Both the position numbers and the translations under genes were made by a program. Source: Mycobacterium sp. SVM_VP21 (GTDB lineage Bacteria; Actinomycetota; Actinomycetes; Mycobacteriales; Mycobacteriaceae). From it: a DNA stretch of 64,000 nt. The stretch is from positions 558,001-622,000 of the forward strand of contig CP101406.1 of NCBI GenBank assembly GCA_024758765.1, read 5' to 3'. The notes under the pieces are model-generated. The model was not told the origin of the DNA. It did no database searches and saw only the letters and a program-made list of their open reading frames with translations. Of this stretch, positions 40,423 through 49,187 are shown piece by piece (position 1 is the first letter of the stretch; every line of letters starts with the position of its first letter).

Positions 40423-41156
40423 CAGGTTCGCCGCACCAGGAACACATCCATCACCCAGCCCGCCTCGGCCCGGGCCGCATCACGGGCGGTCGCGATCTCG
40501 TCGACGACGTCACAGACCCGGCCGGTGACCAGCCGCTCCCCCGCCGCGCCGAGGTTGGCGCCCCACCAGATCGTCCACTCGCCCACTGCCGAAAGATCGA
40601 GCTGGCTGTTGAGCATCGCGACGATGTTGTCGTGACCATCGGCAACCGCCTCCGCCAGCCGGCGGCCGGTGGTGATGTGTACCGGCCGGCCCACTTCGTG
40701 CAGCACGATCCGATGCCGGGCAGCCAGCAGTTGCGGCGCGCTGATCCCGGGCAGCACGTCGTAATCCAGTTCCACGCCAAGGGCTTTCACTTGCTCAACG
40801 ATGCGGATCGTCGAGTCGTACAGCGCCGGGTCGCCCCAGACCAGGAACGCGGCCGTGCCGCCGCGGGCTCGCAGCACGTCGGCGTAGCGCTGCGCCCGAG
40901 CCGCATGCCAGTCGGCCACGGCGCGGGCATAGCCGGGCTCGGTCAGCCCCGGGGAGCGGTCACGCGCCGGGTCTGCGACCGTGACGATTCGAGTCGAGGG
41001 GGCGTAGGTGTCGACGACGGTGCGCCGCAATGCCAAGAGGCTGTCGTCGGAGGACTTCTCGGATGCCACTACGTAGTCGACCGACCGTAGTGCGCTGGCG
41101 ACCTCGGCGGTGACGTGCGCAGGTCCCATACCGATTCCGAGAATCCAGACTTTCAC
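40422..41156 (-). CDS. cobF: Precorrin-6A synthase (deacetylating) CobF
   Basis: SAM-dependent C1-methylation of precorrin-5 with loss of acetate, 244 residues. KVWILGIGMGPAHVTAEVA, LVWGDPALYDSTIRIVEQV and DYDVLPGISAPQLLAARH, and the end segment WVMDVFLVR, identify it. M. tuberculosis is known to lack cobF, so its presence argues for a complete aerobic pathway in this organism. GTG start overlaps the cobN stop (GTGA). Confidence 0.93.
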   Translation of the reverse strand: MKVWILGIGMGPAHVTAEVASALRSVDYVVASEKSSDDSLLALRRTVVDTYAPSTRIVTVADPARDRSPGLTEPGYARAVADWHAARAQRYADVLRARGGTAAFLVWGDPALYDSTIRIVEQVKALGVELDYDVLPGISAPQLLAARHRIVLHEVGRPVHITTGRRLAEAVADGHDNIVAMLNSQLDLSAVGEWTIWWGANLGAAGERLVTGRVCDVVDEIATARDAARAEAGWVMDVFLVRRT

Positions 41157-44100
41157 CGATCCTCCAGGTCGCCTTCTACGTCGAGGTAAGCCTGCCGGAG
41201 CGCCGCCATGGTCTCCGGGTCGGGGCGCTCCCACAGGCCCCGGTCGGCGGCCTCGGTCAGCCGTTCCACGATGCCCTGCAGCGCCCAGGGGTTGGATTTG
41301 TCGAGGAACTCCCGGGTCTGCGGGTCCAGGACATATTCGGCCGCGAGTTTTTCGTACATCCAGTCGTGCACCACGCCCGCGGTGGCGTCGAACCCGAACA
41401 GGTAGTCGACGGTGGCGGCCAGTTCGAACGCACCCTTGTAGCCGTGTCGGCGCATCGCGGAGATCCAGCGCGGGTTGACCACCCGTGCCCGGAATACCCG
41501 GGCGGTCTCTTCGGCCAGCGTGCGGGTGCGGATGGTGTCCGGCGAGGTCGAGTCGCCCACATAGGCTTTCGGGTCGGATCCGGTCAGCGCGCGCACGGTC
41601 GCGATCATGCCGCCGTGGTAGACGAAGTAGTCGTCGGAGTCGGCGATGTCGTGCTCGCGAGTGTCGATGTTCTTGGCGGCCACCTTGATCCGGCGGTAGT
41701 TGGTGCGCATGTCGTCGGCAGCCGGCGCGCCACTCAGGCCGCGGCCGTAGGCGAACCCACCCCACGTCGTGTACACCTCGGCCAGGTCCTTGTCGTCACG
41801 CCAGGTTCCCGACTCGATCACCTGCAGGATTCCCGCCCCGTACGACCCGGGTGCCGAACCGAAGATTCGGGTGGTGGCGCGGCGCAGATCCCCATGTTCG
41901 GCCAGGTCGGCGCGAGCATGCGCGGCCACGAAGTTCGCCTCGTTCGGCTCGTCGAGAGTCGCGACCATCTGCACGGCGTCGTCCAGCATCGACACCACGT
42001 GCGGGAAGGCATCCCGGAAGAATCCCGAGATCCGCACCGTCACGTCGATTCTGGGGCGGCCGAGCTCCTCGGGCGAGATGACTGCCAGCCCGGACACCCG
42101 ACGTGACGCCTCATCCCACTCGGGACGCACGCCGAGCAGGGCCAGCACCTCGGCAATGTCGTCGCCGGAGGTGCGCATCGCCGAGGTGCCCCACACCGAC
42201 AGCCCGACCGACTCCGGGTAGCGGCCGGTGTCGTCGAGGTAGCGCCGCACCAGCGAGTCGGCCATCGCCTGCCCGGTCTGCCAGGCCAGCCGGGACGGCA
42301 CCGCGCGGGGGTCGACGGTGTAGAAGTTGCGACCGGTGGGCAACACGTTGACCAGACCACGCAGCGGCGACCCGGACGGCCCCGGCCGGACGAACCCGCC
42401 GGACAGCGCGTGCAGCACCGCGTCCAGCTCGGCCGAGGTGCCGGCCAGCCGCGGAACCACCTCGGTGGCAGCGAATCTCAACACCCGGCAGACCTCGGGG
42501 TCGGGATGCAGCGTGTCGGCCACGCCGATCTCCCAATCGGCCGCCTCCATGGCTTCGACCAACGCGCGAGCGCGGCCCTCGATCTCGTCGACGACAGCCG
42601 CGGCGGCGTCTTCCTTGAGGCCCAGCGCGGCCCGCAACCCGGGGACCGCGTGGTTCACCCCGCCCCACACCTGCGGGGCACGCAGGATCGCCAGCACCAG
42701 GTTCACCCGTTCCGGGCCGGCCGGAGCGCCGCCGAGCACATGCAGGCCGTCACGGATCTGGGCGTCTTTGATCTCACAGAGCCAGCCGTCAACGTGCAGC
42801 AGGAAGTCGTCGAACTCCTCATCCTCGGGCCGCTCGTCCAGCCCCAGGTCCCGGTGCATCTCCGCGGCCCGCATCAGGTTCCAGATCTCACCGCGGATCG
42901 CCGGCAGCTTGGCCGGGTCCATGGACGCGATGTTGCCGTACTCGTCGAGCAGTTGCTCGAGCCGCGCGATGTCGCCGTAGGACTCCGCACGTGCCATCGG
43001 CGGGATCAGGTGGTCGACGATCGTGGCGTGCGCCCGCCGTTTGGCCTGAGCACCCTCGCCGGGGTCGTTGACCAGGAACGGGTAGATCAGCGGCAGGTCG
43101 GCGATCATCGCGTCGGTGGCACACGCGGAAGACAACGCCGCCGTCTTGCCGGGCAGCCATTCCATCGATCCGTGCTTGCCTAGGTGTATCACCGCGTGCG
43201 CACCGAAACCATGTGCCAGCCAACGGTATGCGGCCAGGTAGTGGTGGCTGGGCGGCAACTCGGGGTCGTGGTAGATCGCCACCGGATTCTCCCCGAACCC
43301 ACGGGGCGGCTGGATCATCAGCACGATATTGCCGGATTGCAGTGCGGCCAAAACGATCTCGCCGGCATCGTTGACGAACAGCTTGCCCGGCGCCGGACCC
43401 CACGCCGTCGCCATGGCATTGCGCAAGTCATCGGGCAAATCGGCGGTCCACTGCCCGTACTGCTGCGCGGTGACTCGCACCTGCGCCCCGGCCAGCTGCG
43501 CCGCACTCAGCCAGTCCTCGTCCTGGCCGCCGGCCTCGATCAGGGTGTGGATCAGCCGATCCCCTGCCGCTGTCTCGTCCGCGATGTCGAGTACCCCGAA
43601 GCCGTCGCCGATGTCATAGCCCTCGTCGGACAACCGGTGCAGCAGCCGCACCGCCGAGACCGGGGTGTCCAGACCGACGGCGTTGCCCACCCGGGAGTGC
43701 TTGGTGGGATAGGCCGACAACACCAACGCCAGCTTCTTCTGCGGGTTCGGGATACGGCGCAGCACTGCGTGATTCACTGCGACCCCGGCCACCCGGGCGC
43801 AGCGTTCGGGGTCCGCGGCGTAGTGCGGCAGCCCGTCGTCGTCGATCTCCTTGAAGGAGAACGGGACCGTGATGATCCGTCCGTCGAACTCCGGGATGGC
43901 GATCTGGGTGGCCGAATCCAGCGGGGTCACCCCGTCGTCGTTGGCCTCCCAGTCCGCGCGCGACGACGCCAGGCACAGCCCCTGGAACACCGGGATGTCC
44001 AGCGCCGCGATCCGTTCGATGTCCCACGCGCCGTCGTCGTCGCCGGCACTGACCCCGGCGGTGGCGTTCATCGCCCCGCCGGCCGCCAGCATGCAGACCA

Positions 44101-44743
44101 CCACCGCGTCGAGCCCGCCCAGCGCGGTGAAGAGCTCCTCGGGGGCGTTCCGCAGCGACGCGGCGAAGATCGGCACCCCGACCGCCCCGCCGGCTACCTC
44201 CACCCCATCGATGGCGTCGGCCAGGGCATGCGCGAAATCGGCATTGCCGCTGACCTCGTGGGCCCGGTAGTACAGCACCCCGATCCGCACCGCGTCGGGA
44301 GCCTCGACCGCCGACCGCTGGCCGTAACCCCACTCCGGGATCGCCACCGGTTCCTCGAAACCCTCCCCGGTGAGCAGCACCGTGTCGCACAGAAACGCAT
44401 GCAGCTGCGCAAGGTTGGCGGGCCCGCCCTCGGCGAGGTAGGCGTGCGCCTGCGCGGCCAGGCCGATCGGGACCGTGGAGCACTCCATCAGCTCGGCGTT
44501 GGGCGAGCGCTCCCCACCAAGCACCACCAACGGCAGGCCGGTCGCGCGCAGCAGCTTCAGTTCGTCGGCGATCTCGGCCGACGACCCCAGGATGCGCAGC
44601 ACCACGACATCGGCGCCGTTGACCAACGGTTCGATGTCGTGGCGTGCCGGGTTCCCGAGCCGGTATGCCGCGCCGCTGGCCCGCGCGGACAGCAGGTCGG
44701 TGTCAGAAGTGGAAAGCAGGGCGATACGCCGGACATCAGACAT
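41153..44743 (-). CDS. cobN: Cobaltochelatase subunit CobN
   Basis: The large subunit that inserts cobalt into hydrogenobyrinate a,c-diamide, 1196 residues, the usual length. Characteristic segments: AYPTKHSRVGNAVGLDTP, VIHLGKHGSMEWLPGK (chelatase His region), NFYTVDPRAVPSRLAW, and WGTSAMRTSGDDIAEVLALL. The HGSMEW region is conserved with magnesium chelatase ChlH. No CobS/CobT is present in the window, so the ChlID protein at 28755 is the likely ATPase partner. It is preceded by a cobalamin riboswitch. Confidence 0.98.
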   Translation of the reverse strand: MSDVRRIALLSTSDTDLLSARASGAAYRLGNPARHDIEPLVNGADVVVLRILGSSAEIADELKLLRATGLPLVVLGGERSPNAELMECSTVPIGLAAQAHAYLAEGGPANLAQLHAFLCDTVLLTGEGFEEPVAIPEWGYGQRSAVEAPDAVRIGVLYYRAHEVSGNADFAHALADAIDGVEVAGGAVGVPIFAASLRNAPEELFTALGGLDAVVVCMLAAGGAMNATAGVSAGDDDGAWDIERIAALDIPVFQGLCLASSRADWEANDDGVTPLDSATQIAIPEFDGRIITVPFSFKEIDDDGLPHYAADPERCARVAGVAVNHAVLRRIPNPQKKLALVLSAYPTKHSRVGNAVGLDTPVSAVRLLHRLSDEGYDIGDGFGVLDIADETAAGDRLIHTLIEAGGQDEDWLSAAQLAGAQVRVTAQQYGQWTADLPDDLRNAMATAWGPAPGKLFVNDAGEIVLAALQSGNIVLMIQPPRGFGENPVAIYHDPELPPSHHYLAAYRWLAHGFGAHAVIHLGKHGSMEWLPGKTAALSSACATDAMIADLPLIYPFLVNDPGEGAQAKRRAHATIVDHLIPPMARAESYGDIARLEQLLDEYGNIASMDPAKLPAIRGEIWNLMRAAEMHRDLGLDERPEDEEFDDFLLHVDGWLCEIKDAQIRDGLHVLGGAPAGPERVNLVLAILRAPQVWGGVNHAVPGLRAALGLKEDAAAAVVDEIEGRARALVEAMEAADWEIGVADTLHPDPEVCRVLRFAATEVVPRLAGTSAELDAVLHALSGGFVRPGPSGSPLRGLVNVLPTGRNFYTVDPRAVPSRLAWQTGQAMADSLVRRYLDDTGRYPESVGLSVWGTSAMRTSGDDIAEVLALLGVRPEWDEASRRVSGLAVISPEELGRPRIDVTVRISGFFRDAFPHVVSMLDDAVQMVATLDEPNEANFVAAHARADLAEHGDLRRATTRIFGSAPGSYGAGILQVIESGTWRDDKDLAEVYTTWGGFAYGRGLSGAPAADDMRTNYRRIKVAAKNIDTREHDIADSDDYFVYHGGMIATVRALTGSDPKAYVGDSTSPDTIRTRTLAEETARVFRARVVNPRWISAMRRHGYKGAFELAATVDYLFGFDATAGVVHDWMYEKLAAEYVLDPQTREFLDKSNPWALQGIVERLTEAADRGLWERPDPETMAALRQAYLDVEGDLEDR

Positions 44744-44754
44744 CCACGGTCCTC

Positions 44755-44935
44755 CTTCGGGGTTCGCGCCCCATGCAGTCGGTTGCCCCGCGGCCGTATC
44801 TGGCTAGTGGGCCGGCTGCGCCGATGGCGTTGACCTGCTGCGCCCGGCTTCGCCGCGCTTGCAGTCAACGCACGCCCCTCACAGTGGCGGAACCGCCCCG
44901 GATTCACACCGGGTTCCTGACGCCACGAGACGGCG
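44755..44935 (-). ncRNA. Cobalamin riboswitch upstream of cobN
   Basis: On the minus strand: GGAACCCGGTGTGAATCCGG followed by GGCGGTTCCGCCACTGTGAG, then a variable arm, then CCACTAGCCAGATACGGCC, and the cobN start at 44743. All core elements are in order. A probable -10 lies at 44939-44949 (TGCGTTAGGCT on the minus strand). It should lower cobN-cobF-cobQ-cobK when B12 is abundant. Confidence 0.93.
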
Positions 44936-44938
44936 GCC

Positions 44939-44970
44939 AGCCTAACGCAGCACGACATGCAACAATGTCG
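44939..44970. promoter_or_regulatory. Compact divergent promoter between two cobalamin riboswitches
   Basis: Minus-strand extended -10 TGCGTTAGGCT and plus-strand TGCAACAAT (44958-44966) lie within about 30 bp. The plus-strand element resembles those before the two PPE riboswitches (TGCGATAAT, TGCGACAAT). A dyad CGACAT-N6-ATGTCG covers 44953-44970. Promoter calls are by pattern only. Confidence 0.5.
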
Positions 44971-44971
44971 C

Positions 44972-45130
44972 CGGTAAGGCGATGACGAATGAGGAAGCCG
45001 GTGCGAATCCGGCGCGGTCCCGCCACTGTCATCGGGGAGCGACCCTCAGCAGCCACGGCCCGCCATTTGTGGGGTTGGAAGGCGAGGCGAGCAGTGATCC
45101 GAGAGCCAGGAGACTCACGTCAACGCGTCC
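44972..45130 (+). ncRNA. Cobalamin riboswitch upstream of the btuFCD-like operon
   Basis: GAGGAAGCCGGTGCGAATCC, then GGCGCGGTCCCGCCACTGTC, a variable arm with GCGAGGCGAGCAGTGATCC, and GAGAGCCAGGAGACTCACG, in canonical order. It is followed by an expression platform with a GGGGCGGTGTACCCC hairpin before GAGGAAGC (about 45140-45160), shared with the riboswitch of the first PPE gene. It points to B12 repression of uptake. Confidence 0.94.
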
Positions 45131-45173
45131 TGCGAACCGGGGCGGTGTACCCCGAGGAAGCTGGCTCACGCCC

Positions 45174-46385
45174 ATGCCCCGTGCGCTGCGGGTAGTCCCT
45201 GCGCTCCTAGTAGCCCTGGCCTTGATGCTGACGACGGCATTGGCCGGCTGCTCTGGCGAACCCGCTTCCCGCACACCGCAAGCGCGTGCCGGCTGCATCA
45301 CCGACTTCGACCCGGCCGCCGACTACTTCCCGGACAAGTCGACGCTGACCGAGGCCACCAACTTCACCATCACCTACCACGGCAGCTACCAGATCCTGAC
45401 CGTCAAACGGCCTTACCTCGGCGGCAAGCCGGTGTCGTGGGTGCTGGTGCGCTGCGGCGCGCCCATGCCGGCGCTGACCGGCGATCTCGCCCAAGCCCAG
45501 CGGATCACCGTCCCGGTACACAGCCTCTACTCGGGCTCGACCACGCATCTGGCGATGATCACCGAACTCGGCCAAGCCGGCGTGGTTACCGGAGTGGCGA
45601 GCCCGGCCGCGGTCGCCGACCCGCAGATCCGTGCGCGTATCGAGAGCGGTGAGATCGTCGGCTACGCCCCCGGCGGGCAGATCAATATCGAGCGCGTGAT
45701 CGGCGCGGGCCCCGACCTGCTGGTCACCGAAGGCATGGATGATCCCGGCTATCCCAAGCTGCGCGAAGCCGGTACGCCGGTGCTGGCCGACGCCGAATGG
45801 CTGGAATCCACCCCGCTGGGCCGGGCCGAGTGGATCAAGGTGTTCGCCGCGCTGACCGGGACCGAACGTCAGGCCGCGCAGACCTATCAGGACATCCGCA
45901 ACCGCTACCACGCCTTGGCGGCCCGCGCCGCCGCAGCCAAACCCGTCGAGGTTCTGGTCGGCACCATGTATTCGGGCAGCTGGTCCATGCCCACCGGTGA
46001 CAGCTACTCGGGGAGTCTGGTAGCCGACGCCGGAGGCACCTATCCCTGGCTGTCGGACGCCGGCGCCGAGAACAGGCAACTGAACTTCGAGTCGGTGTAC
46101 GCCCGGGCCGGTACCGCGCCGGTATGGCTGGTCACCGACGACTGGCAAACCCTGGGCGACGCGGTGGCCCGCGACAGTCGCTATGGCGAGCTGACCGCGC
46201 TGCGGACCGGTCATGTGTGGTCGGCGACCAAGGCGATGACACCCGGTGGCGGCAATCTTTATTGGGAACGCGGCACGGCGCGCCCGGATCTGCTGCTCGG
46301 CGACCTGGTCGCGATCCTGCATCCCGAGCTCGGCCCGAACGTTCACAACCACGCGTTCGAGTTCTACCGGCGGGTGCCGCGGTGA
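45174..46385 (+). CDS. btuF: BtuF-like periplasmic substrate-binding lipoprotein
   Basis: A 403-residue extracytoplasmic corrinoid-binding component of an ABC importer. The signal peptide ends in a lipobox (LAGC, Cys about 24). The class III binding-protein fold is seen in FTITYHGSYQILTVKRPY, ITELGQAGVVTGVASP, ERVIGAGPDLLVTEG and LVGTMYSGSWSMPTGDSY. It is longer than E. coli BtuF (about 266). Siderophore binding is the alternative, but the B12 riboswitch favours corrinoid. The ATG 45174 was chosen because longer starts read through the riboswitch. GTGA overlap with the permease. Confidence 0.85.
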   Translation: MPRALRVVPALLVALALMLTTALAGCSGEPASRTPQARAGCITDFDPAADYFPDKSTLTEATNFTITYHGSYQILTVKRPYLGGKPVSWVLVRCGAPMPALTGDLAQAQRITVPVHSLYSGSTTHLAMITELGQAGVVTGVASPAAVADPQIRARIESGEIVGYAPGGQINIERVIGAGPDLLVTEGMDDPGYPKLREAGTPVLADAEWLESTPLGRAEWIKVFAALTGTERQAAQTYQDIRNRYHALAARAAAAKPVEVLVGTMYSGSWSMPTGDSYSGSLVADAGGTYPWLSDAGAENRQLNFESVYARAGTAPVWLVTDDWQTLGDAVARDSRYGELTALRTGHVWSATKAMTPGGGNLYWERGTARPDLLLGDLVAILHPELGPNVHNHAFEFYRRVPR

Positions 46386-47422
46386 AGCCACGTATCGCCC
46401 TGGTACTGACTGCGCTGAGCGCCGCGGTGGTTCTGCTGGCGCTGCTGGGGTTGGTGCTCGGGCCGGTGCGGGTGCCGCTGCTCGACACCGTGCAGGTGCT
46501 GTTCGGCGCCGAACCCTCCGACCCGCGCTGGCAGGTGATCGTCTGGAACATGCGGATGCCGCGGGTGCTGACCGCGCTGGCCGCCGGGTCCGCGCTGGGC
46601 GTCGCCGGCCTGCAGCTGCAAACCCTGTTCCGCAACACGCTCGCCGATCCCTACATCCTGGGCGTGAGCTCCGGGGCCAGCCTCGGCGTCGCGGTGGTGG
46701 TGCTGCTCGGTGGCGCTGGCGGTGGCGGTTTCACCACCGCGGTGGCCGGTGCCAGCCGCACCGCGGAAGTGATCGCGGCGGCCCTGGGCGCAGCGGCCAT
46801 GCTCACGCTCGTGCTGGTGCTGTCGCGATGGACCCGCTCGGCGGCGACGCTGCTGCTGATCGGCGTGATGATCGGCGCGGCCAGCACTGCACTGGTGAGC
46901 CTGGCGATGGTGTACTCCGATCCGCAGCGGGTGCAGCAGTACCTGCTGTGGGGCTTGGGCAGCTTCGCCGGAACCGGCTGGGCCGATTTGAGGCTGCTGC
47001 TACCGCTGGTGGCCGTCGGGCTGGCGACCGCGGCGCTGACGATCCGGCCGCTAAACGCACTGCTGCTCGGCGAGAGCTACGCGGCCACCATGGGCATCAA
47101 CGTGCACCGGGCCCGGGTGGTCACGGTCATCTCGGCGTCGCTGCTGGCGGGCGTGACGACCGCATTCTGCGGACCGATCGCGTTCCTCGGGCTGGTGGTG
47201 CCGCACGTGGCCCGCATCGTGACCGGCACCTCCGACCATCGGGTGGTGGTCCCCGCAGTGGTCTTGCTGGGCGCGGTCGCTGCGCTGGGCTGCGGCCTGG
47301 TCAGCCAGGTGCCCGGCAGCGACCTGGTCATCCCGATCAACGCGGTCACCGCATTGGTCGGGGCGCCGGTGGTGATCGCCGTGCTGTTGCGGGCTCGCCG
47401 CGGACCGGGGTTGCCGTCATGA
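46382..47422 (+). CDS. btuC: BtuC/FecCD-type ABC permease
   Basis: A 346-residue permease with nine or ten hydrophobic segments. FecCD signatures: RMPRVLTALAAGSALGVAGL, TLFRNTLADPYILGVSSGAS and GPIAFLGLVVPHVARIV. It forms the inner-membrane channel with the downstream ATPase. GTG start inside the btuF stop; ATGA-type overlap with the ATPase gene. The transported ligand is probably cobalamin or cobinamide, by its riboswitch. Confidence 0.88.
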   Translation: MKPRIALVLTALSAAVVLLALLGLVLGPVRVPLLDTVQVLFGAEPSDPRWQVIVWNMRMPRVLTALAAGSALGVAGLQLQTLFRNTLADPYILGVSSGASLGVAVVVLLGGAGGGGFTTAVAGASRTAEVIAAALGAAAMLTLVLVLSRWTRSAATLLLIGVMIGAASTALVSLAMVYSDPQRVQQYLLWGLGSFAGTGWADLRLLLPLVAVGLATAALTIRPLNALLLGESYAATMGINVHRARVVTVISASLLAGVTTAFCGPIAFLGLVVPHVARIVTGTSDHRVVVPAVVLLGAVAALGCGLVSQVPGSDLVIPINAVTALVGAPVVIAVLLRARRGPGLPS

Positions 47423-49173
47423 CACCCGTCGCGGCCGCACCCGCCGTCGAGCTCGCCGACCTGGCAATCGGCTACCGCAGCCGGCGCCGGTCGACGACAG
47501 TAGCGACCGGACTGGCAGCCCAAGCCCGCCGCGGGGAGCTGACCGTGCTGATCGGGCCCAACGGCGCCGGCAAGTCCACCCTGATCCGCACCCTGGCGGG
47601 GTTGCAGCCCGCGCTCGGCGGACGTGTTCTGTTGGACGGCGCTGACCTGACCGCCCTGCCCCGAGACGAGCTGGCCCGCCGGGTCGCGGTAGTGCTGACC
47701 GAACGCGTCGACCCGGGTTTGCTGTCGGCGCGCGAGCTGGTCGGGTTGGGCCGCATCCCACACCTGGGCCTGGGTGGCCGACTTCGCCAGGCCGATGAGG
47801 AGATCATCGACTGGGCACTGGCGGCGACCGGCGCCCAGCATCTGGCGTCGCGGCCGGCTGCCGAACTGTCCGACGGCGAATGCCAGCGGGTGCTGACCGC
47901 CCGGGCGCTGGCCCAACAGCCGGGTCTGCTGATCCTGGACGAGCCGACCGCGTTTCTGGATGTGTCTTCACGGGCCGCACTGTTCGGGCTGCTGCGGGAG
48001 CTCGCCCGCAACCAGCAGTTAGCGGTGGTACTGAGCACCCACGACCTGGAACTGGCGCTGCGGGTGGCCGATCGGGTGTGGCTGATGGATCCGGCGGGCA
48101 TCCTCGTGGACACCGTCGGCGAGGAGCTGATGTTGTCCGGGCGCATCGGGGACATGTTCGGCAATGACACCCTGCGTTTCGACCCGGCCAGCGGCATGTT
48201 CACCTTCGTCGGGGACGACAACGAGCGCACCGCCCGGGTCGACGCCGAAGAGCCGCTGCGCTCAGCACTGACCCGGGTGCTGTCCCGGGAGGGCTGGGGT
48301 ATCAGCGATTCAGCGGAAATCGTAGTCACCGCAAACGATCCCGCTGCCGTCACGGTACGTACCTCTAGCGGCAGCCAGATCATCGCGCTACGTGATCTAC
48401 CGCAGCGACTGCGCGCCCTGCCGGCGACCCCACTTCGCTGCGCATCTCGGGAACAGACGCTCACGGCGCTGGCCGAGTTATCGTCTGTCAGCTCATATTT
48501 CGCGGTCTCCACCGGGACAGCGGACGACGCCGACTGGCATCCGGTCACCCAGCTCTACACCGACCACGAGCTGCTCGCGGGCGCCATCGCCGAAGTGCAG
48601 AACCGCGTCGGAGCAGCGGATCTTCGCGTGGCGGTGTCCACTTTCTATCTCGGATTCGCGGCACGACTGTGGTCGATCGGGCTGGGCGGGCTCGCCGAGC
48701 ACAACCTCTTGATCGATCTGGATCCCGATCAGCTCTGGTACACCGATTCGGGCGGACCGGTCCGACTGCATCTGCCGAATCCGACGGCCTGGCAGGGGTC
48801 TTCGGCGAACGATGATCTGGAGCCGGCGCTGGCCGACATGATCCTCACCGGGCACCTGGAACCGTTGGCCGCCGCGGTGCGCCGGCTCGGCCCGATCTCG
48901 GAGGGGCTGCTGCGCGGCAATATCGCCTCCGCAGCCCTGGGCGCCGCCCGCGCCCTGCGCTGGCATCACGGCGGAGAGCTTGCGGACGAGCCGAGCTGGG
49001 AACTCGCGCGCACCATGTGCGATGACGAAAGACTCACCGGCGCAGTATTTTTCAGCGACTCCGGGACCGACTACCGCCGAGCCAGCTGCTGCCTGTTCTA
49101 CCGCACACCCGGCGGCGGACTGTGCGGCGACTGCGCACTGACTCACAAGCCCAAGGTTCGCCTGAACCCGTGA
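47419..49173 (+). CDS. btuD: BtuD-like ABC ATPase fused to a FhuF-like [2Fe-2S] domain
   Basis: 584 residues. Residues about 8-265 are an ABC ATPase: Walker A GPNGAGKST (46-54), signature LSDGECQ, Walker B LLILDEPTAFLD, and H-loop STHD. The C-terminal part (about 300-584) ends with CC-x10-C-x2-C (Cys 557, 558, 569, 572), the cluster motif of FhuF-type ferric-siderophore reductases. One frame with no internal stop supports a true fusion. FhuF reduces Fe(III)-hydroxamates in the cytosol. Here, under B12 control, it may reduce the imported corrinoid cobalt, an inference. Start ATG 47419 overlaps btuC. Confidence 0.88.
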   Translation: MTPVAAAPAVELADLAIGYRSRRRSTTVATGLAAQARRGELTVLIGPNGAGKSTLIRTLAGLQPALGGRVLLDGADLTALPRDELARRVAVVLTERVDPGLLSARELVGLGRIPHLGLGGRLRQADEEIIDWALAATGAQHLASRPAAELSDGECQRVLTARALAQQPGLLILDEPTAFLDVSSRAALFGLLRELARNQQLAVVLSTHDLELALRVADRVWLMDPAGILVDTVGEELMLSGRIGDMFGNDTLRFDPASGMFTFVGDDNERTARVDAEEPLRSALTRVLSREGWGISDSAEIVVTANDPAAVTVRTSSGSQIIALRDLPQRLRALPATPLRCASREQTLTALAELSSVSSYFAVSTGTADDADWHPVTQLYTDHELLAGAIAEVQNRVGAADLRVAVSTFYLGFAARLWSIGLGGLAEHNLLIDLDPDQLWYTDSGGPVRLHLPNPTAWQGSSANDDLEPALADMILTGHLEPLAAAVRRLGPISEGLLRGNIASAALGAARALRWHHGGELADEPSWELARTMCDDERLTGAVFFSDSGTDYRRASCCLFYRTPGGGLCGDCALTHKPKVRLNP

Positions 49174-49187
49174 AGGAAGGGATTCCC

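Noticed and set aside
43184..44833. A 549-codon frame antisense to cobN, extending into the riboswitch
   Set aside because: It is the complement of a clear CobN coding frame, and it crosses the cobN start and leader.
44982..45173. An N-terminal extension of BtuF
   Set aside because: These codons are riboswitch and expression platform; the lipoprotein signal peptide begins at 45174.
46246..47418. A long in-frame upstream extension of the ATPase-FhuF gene through btuC
   Set aside because: It is read in a shadow frame over the conserved permease. The ATG at 47419 begins at the ABC domain and fits the operon overlap.
45174..49173. A ferric-siderophore importer instead of a B12 importer
   Set aside because: Not fully excluded, since FecCD and FhuF relatives handle siderophores. 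The cobalamin riboswitch directly upstream and the cob neighbours make corrinoid uptake the better reading.
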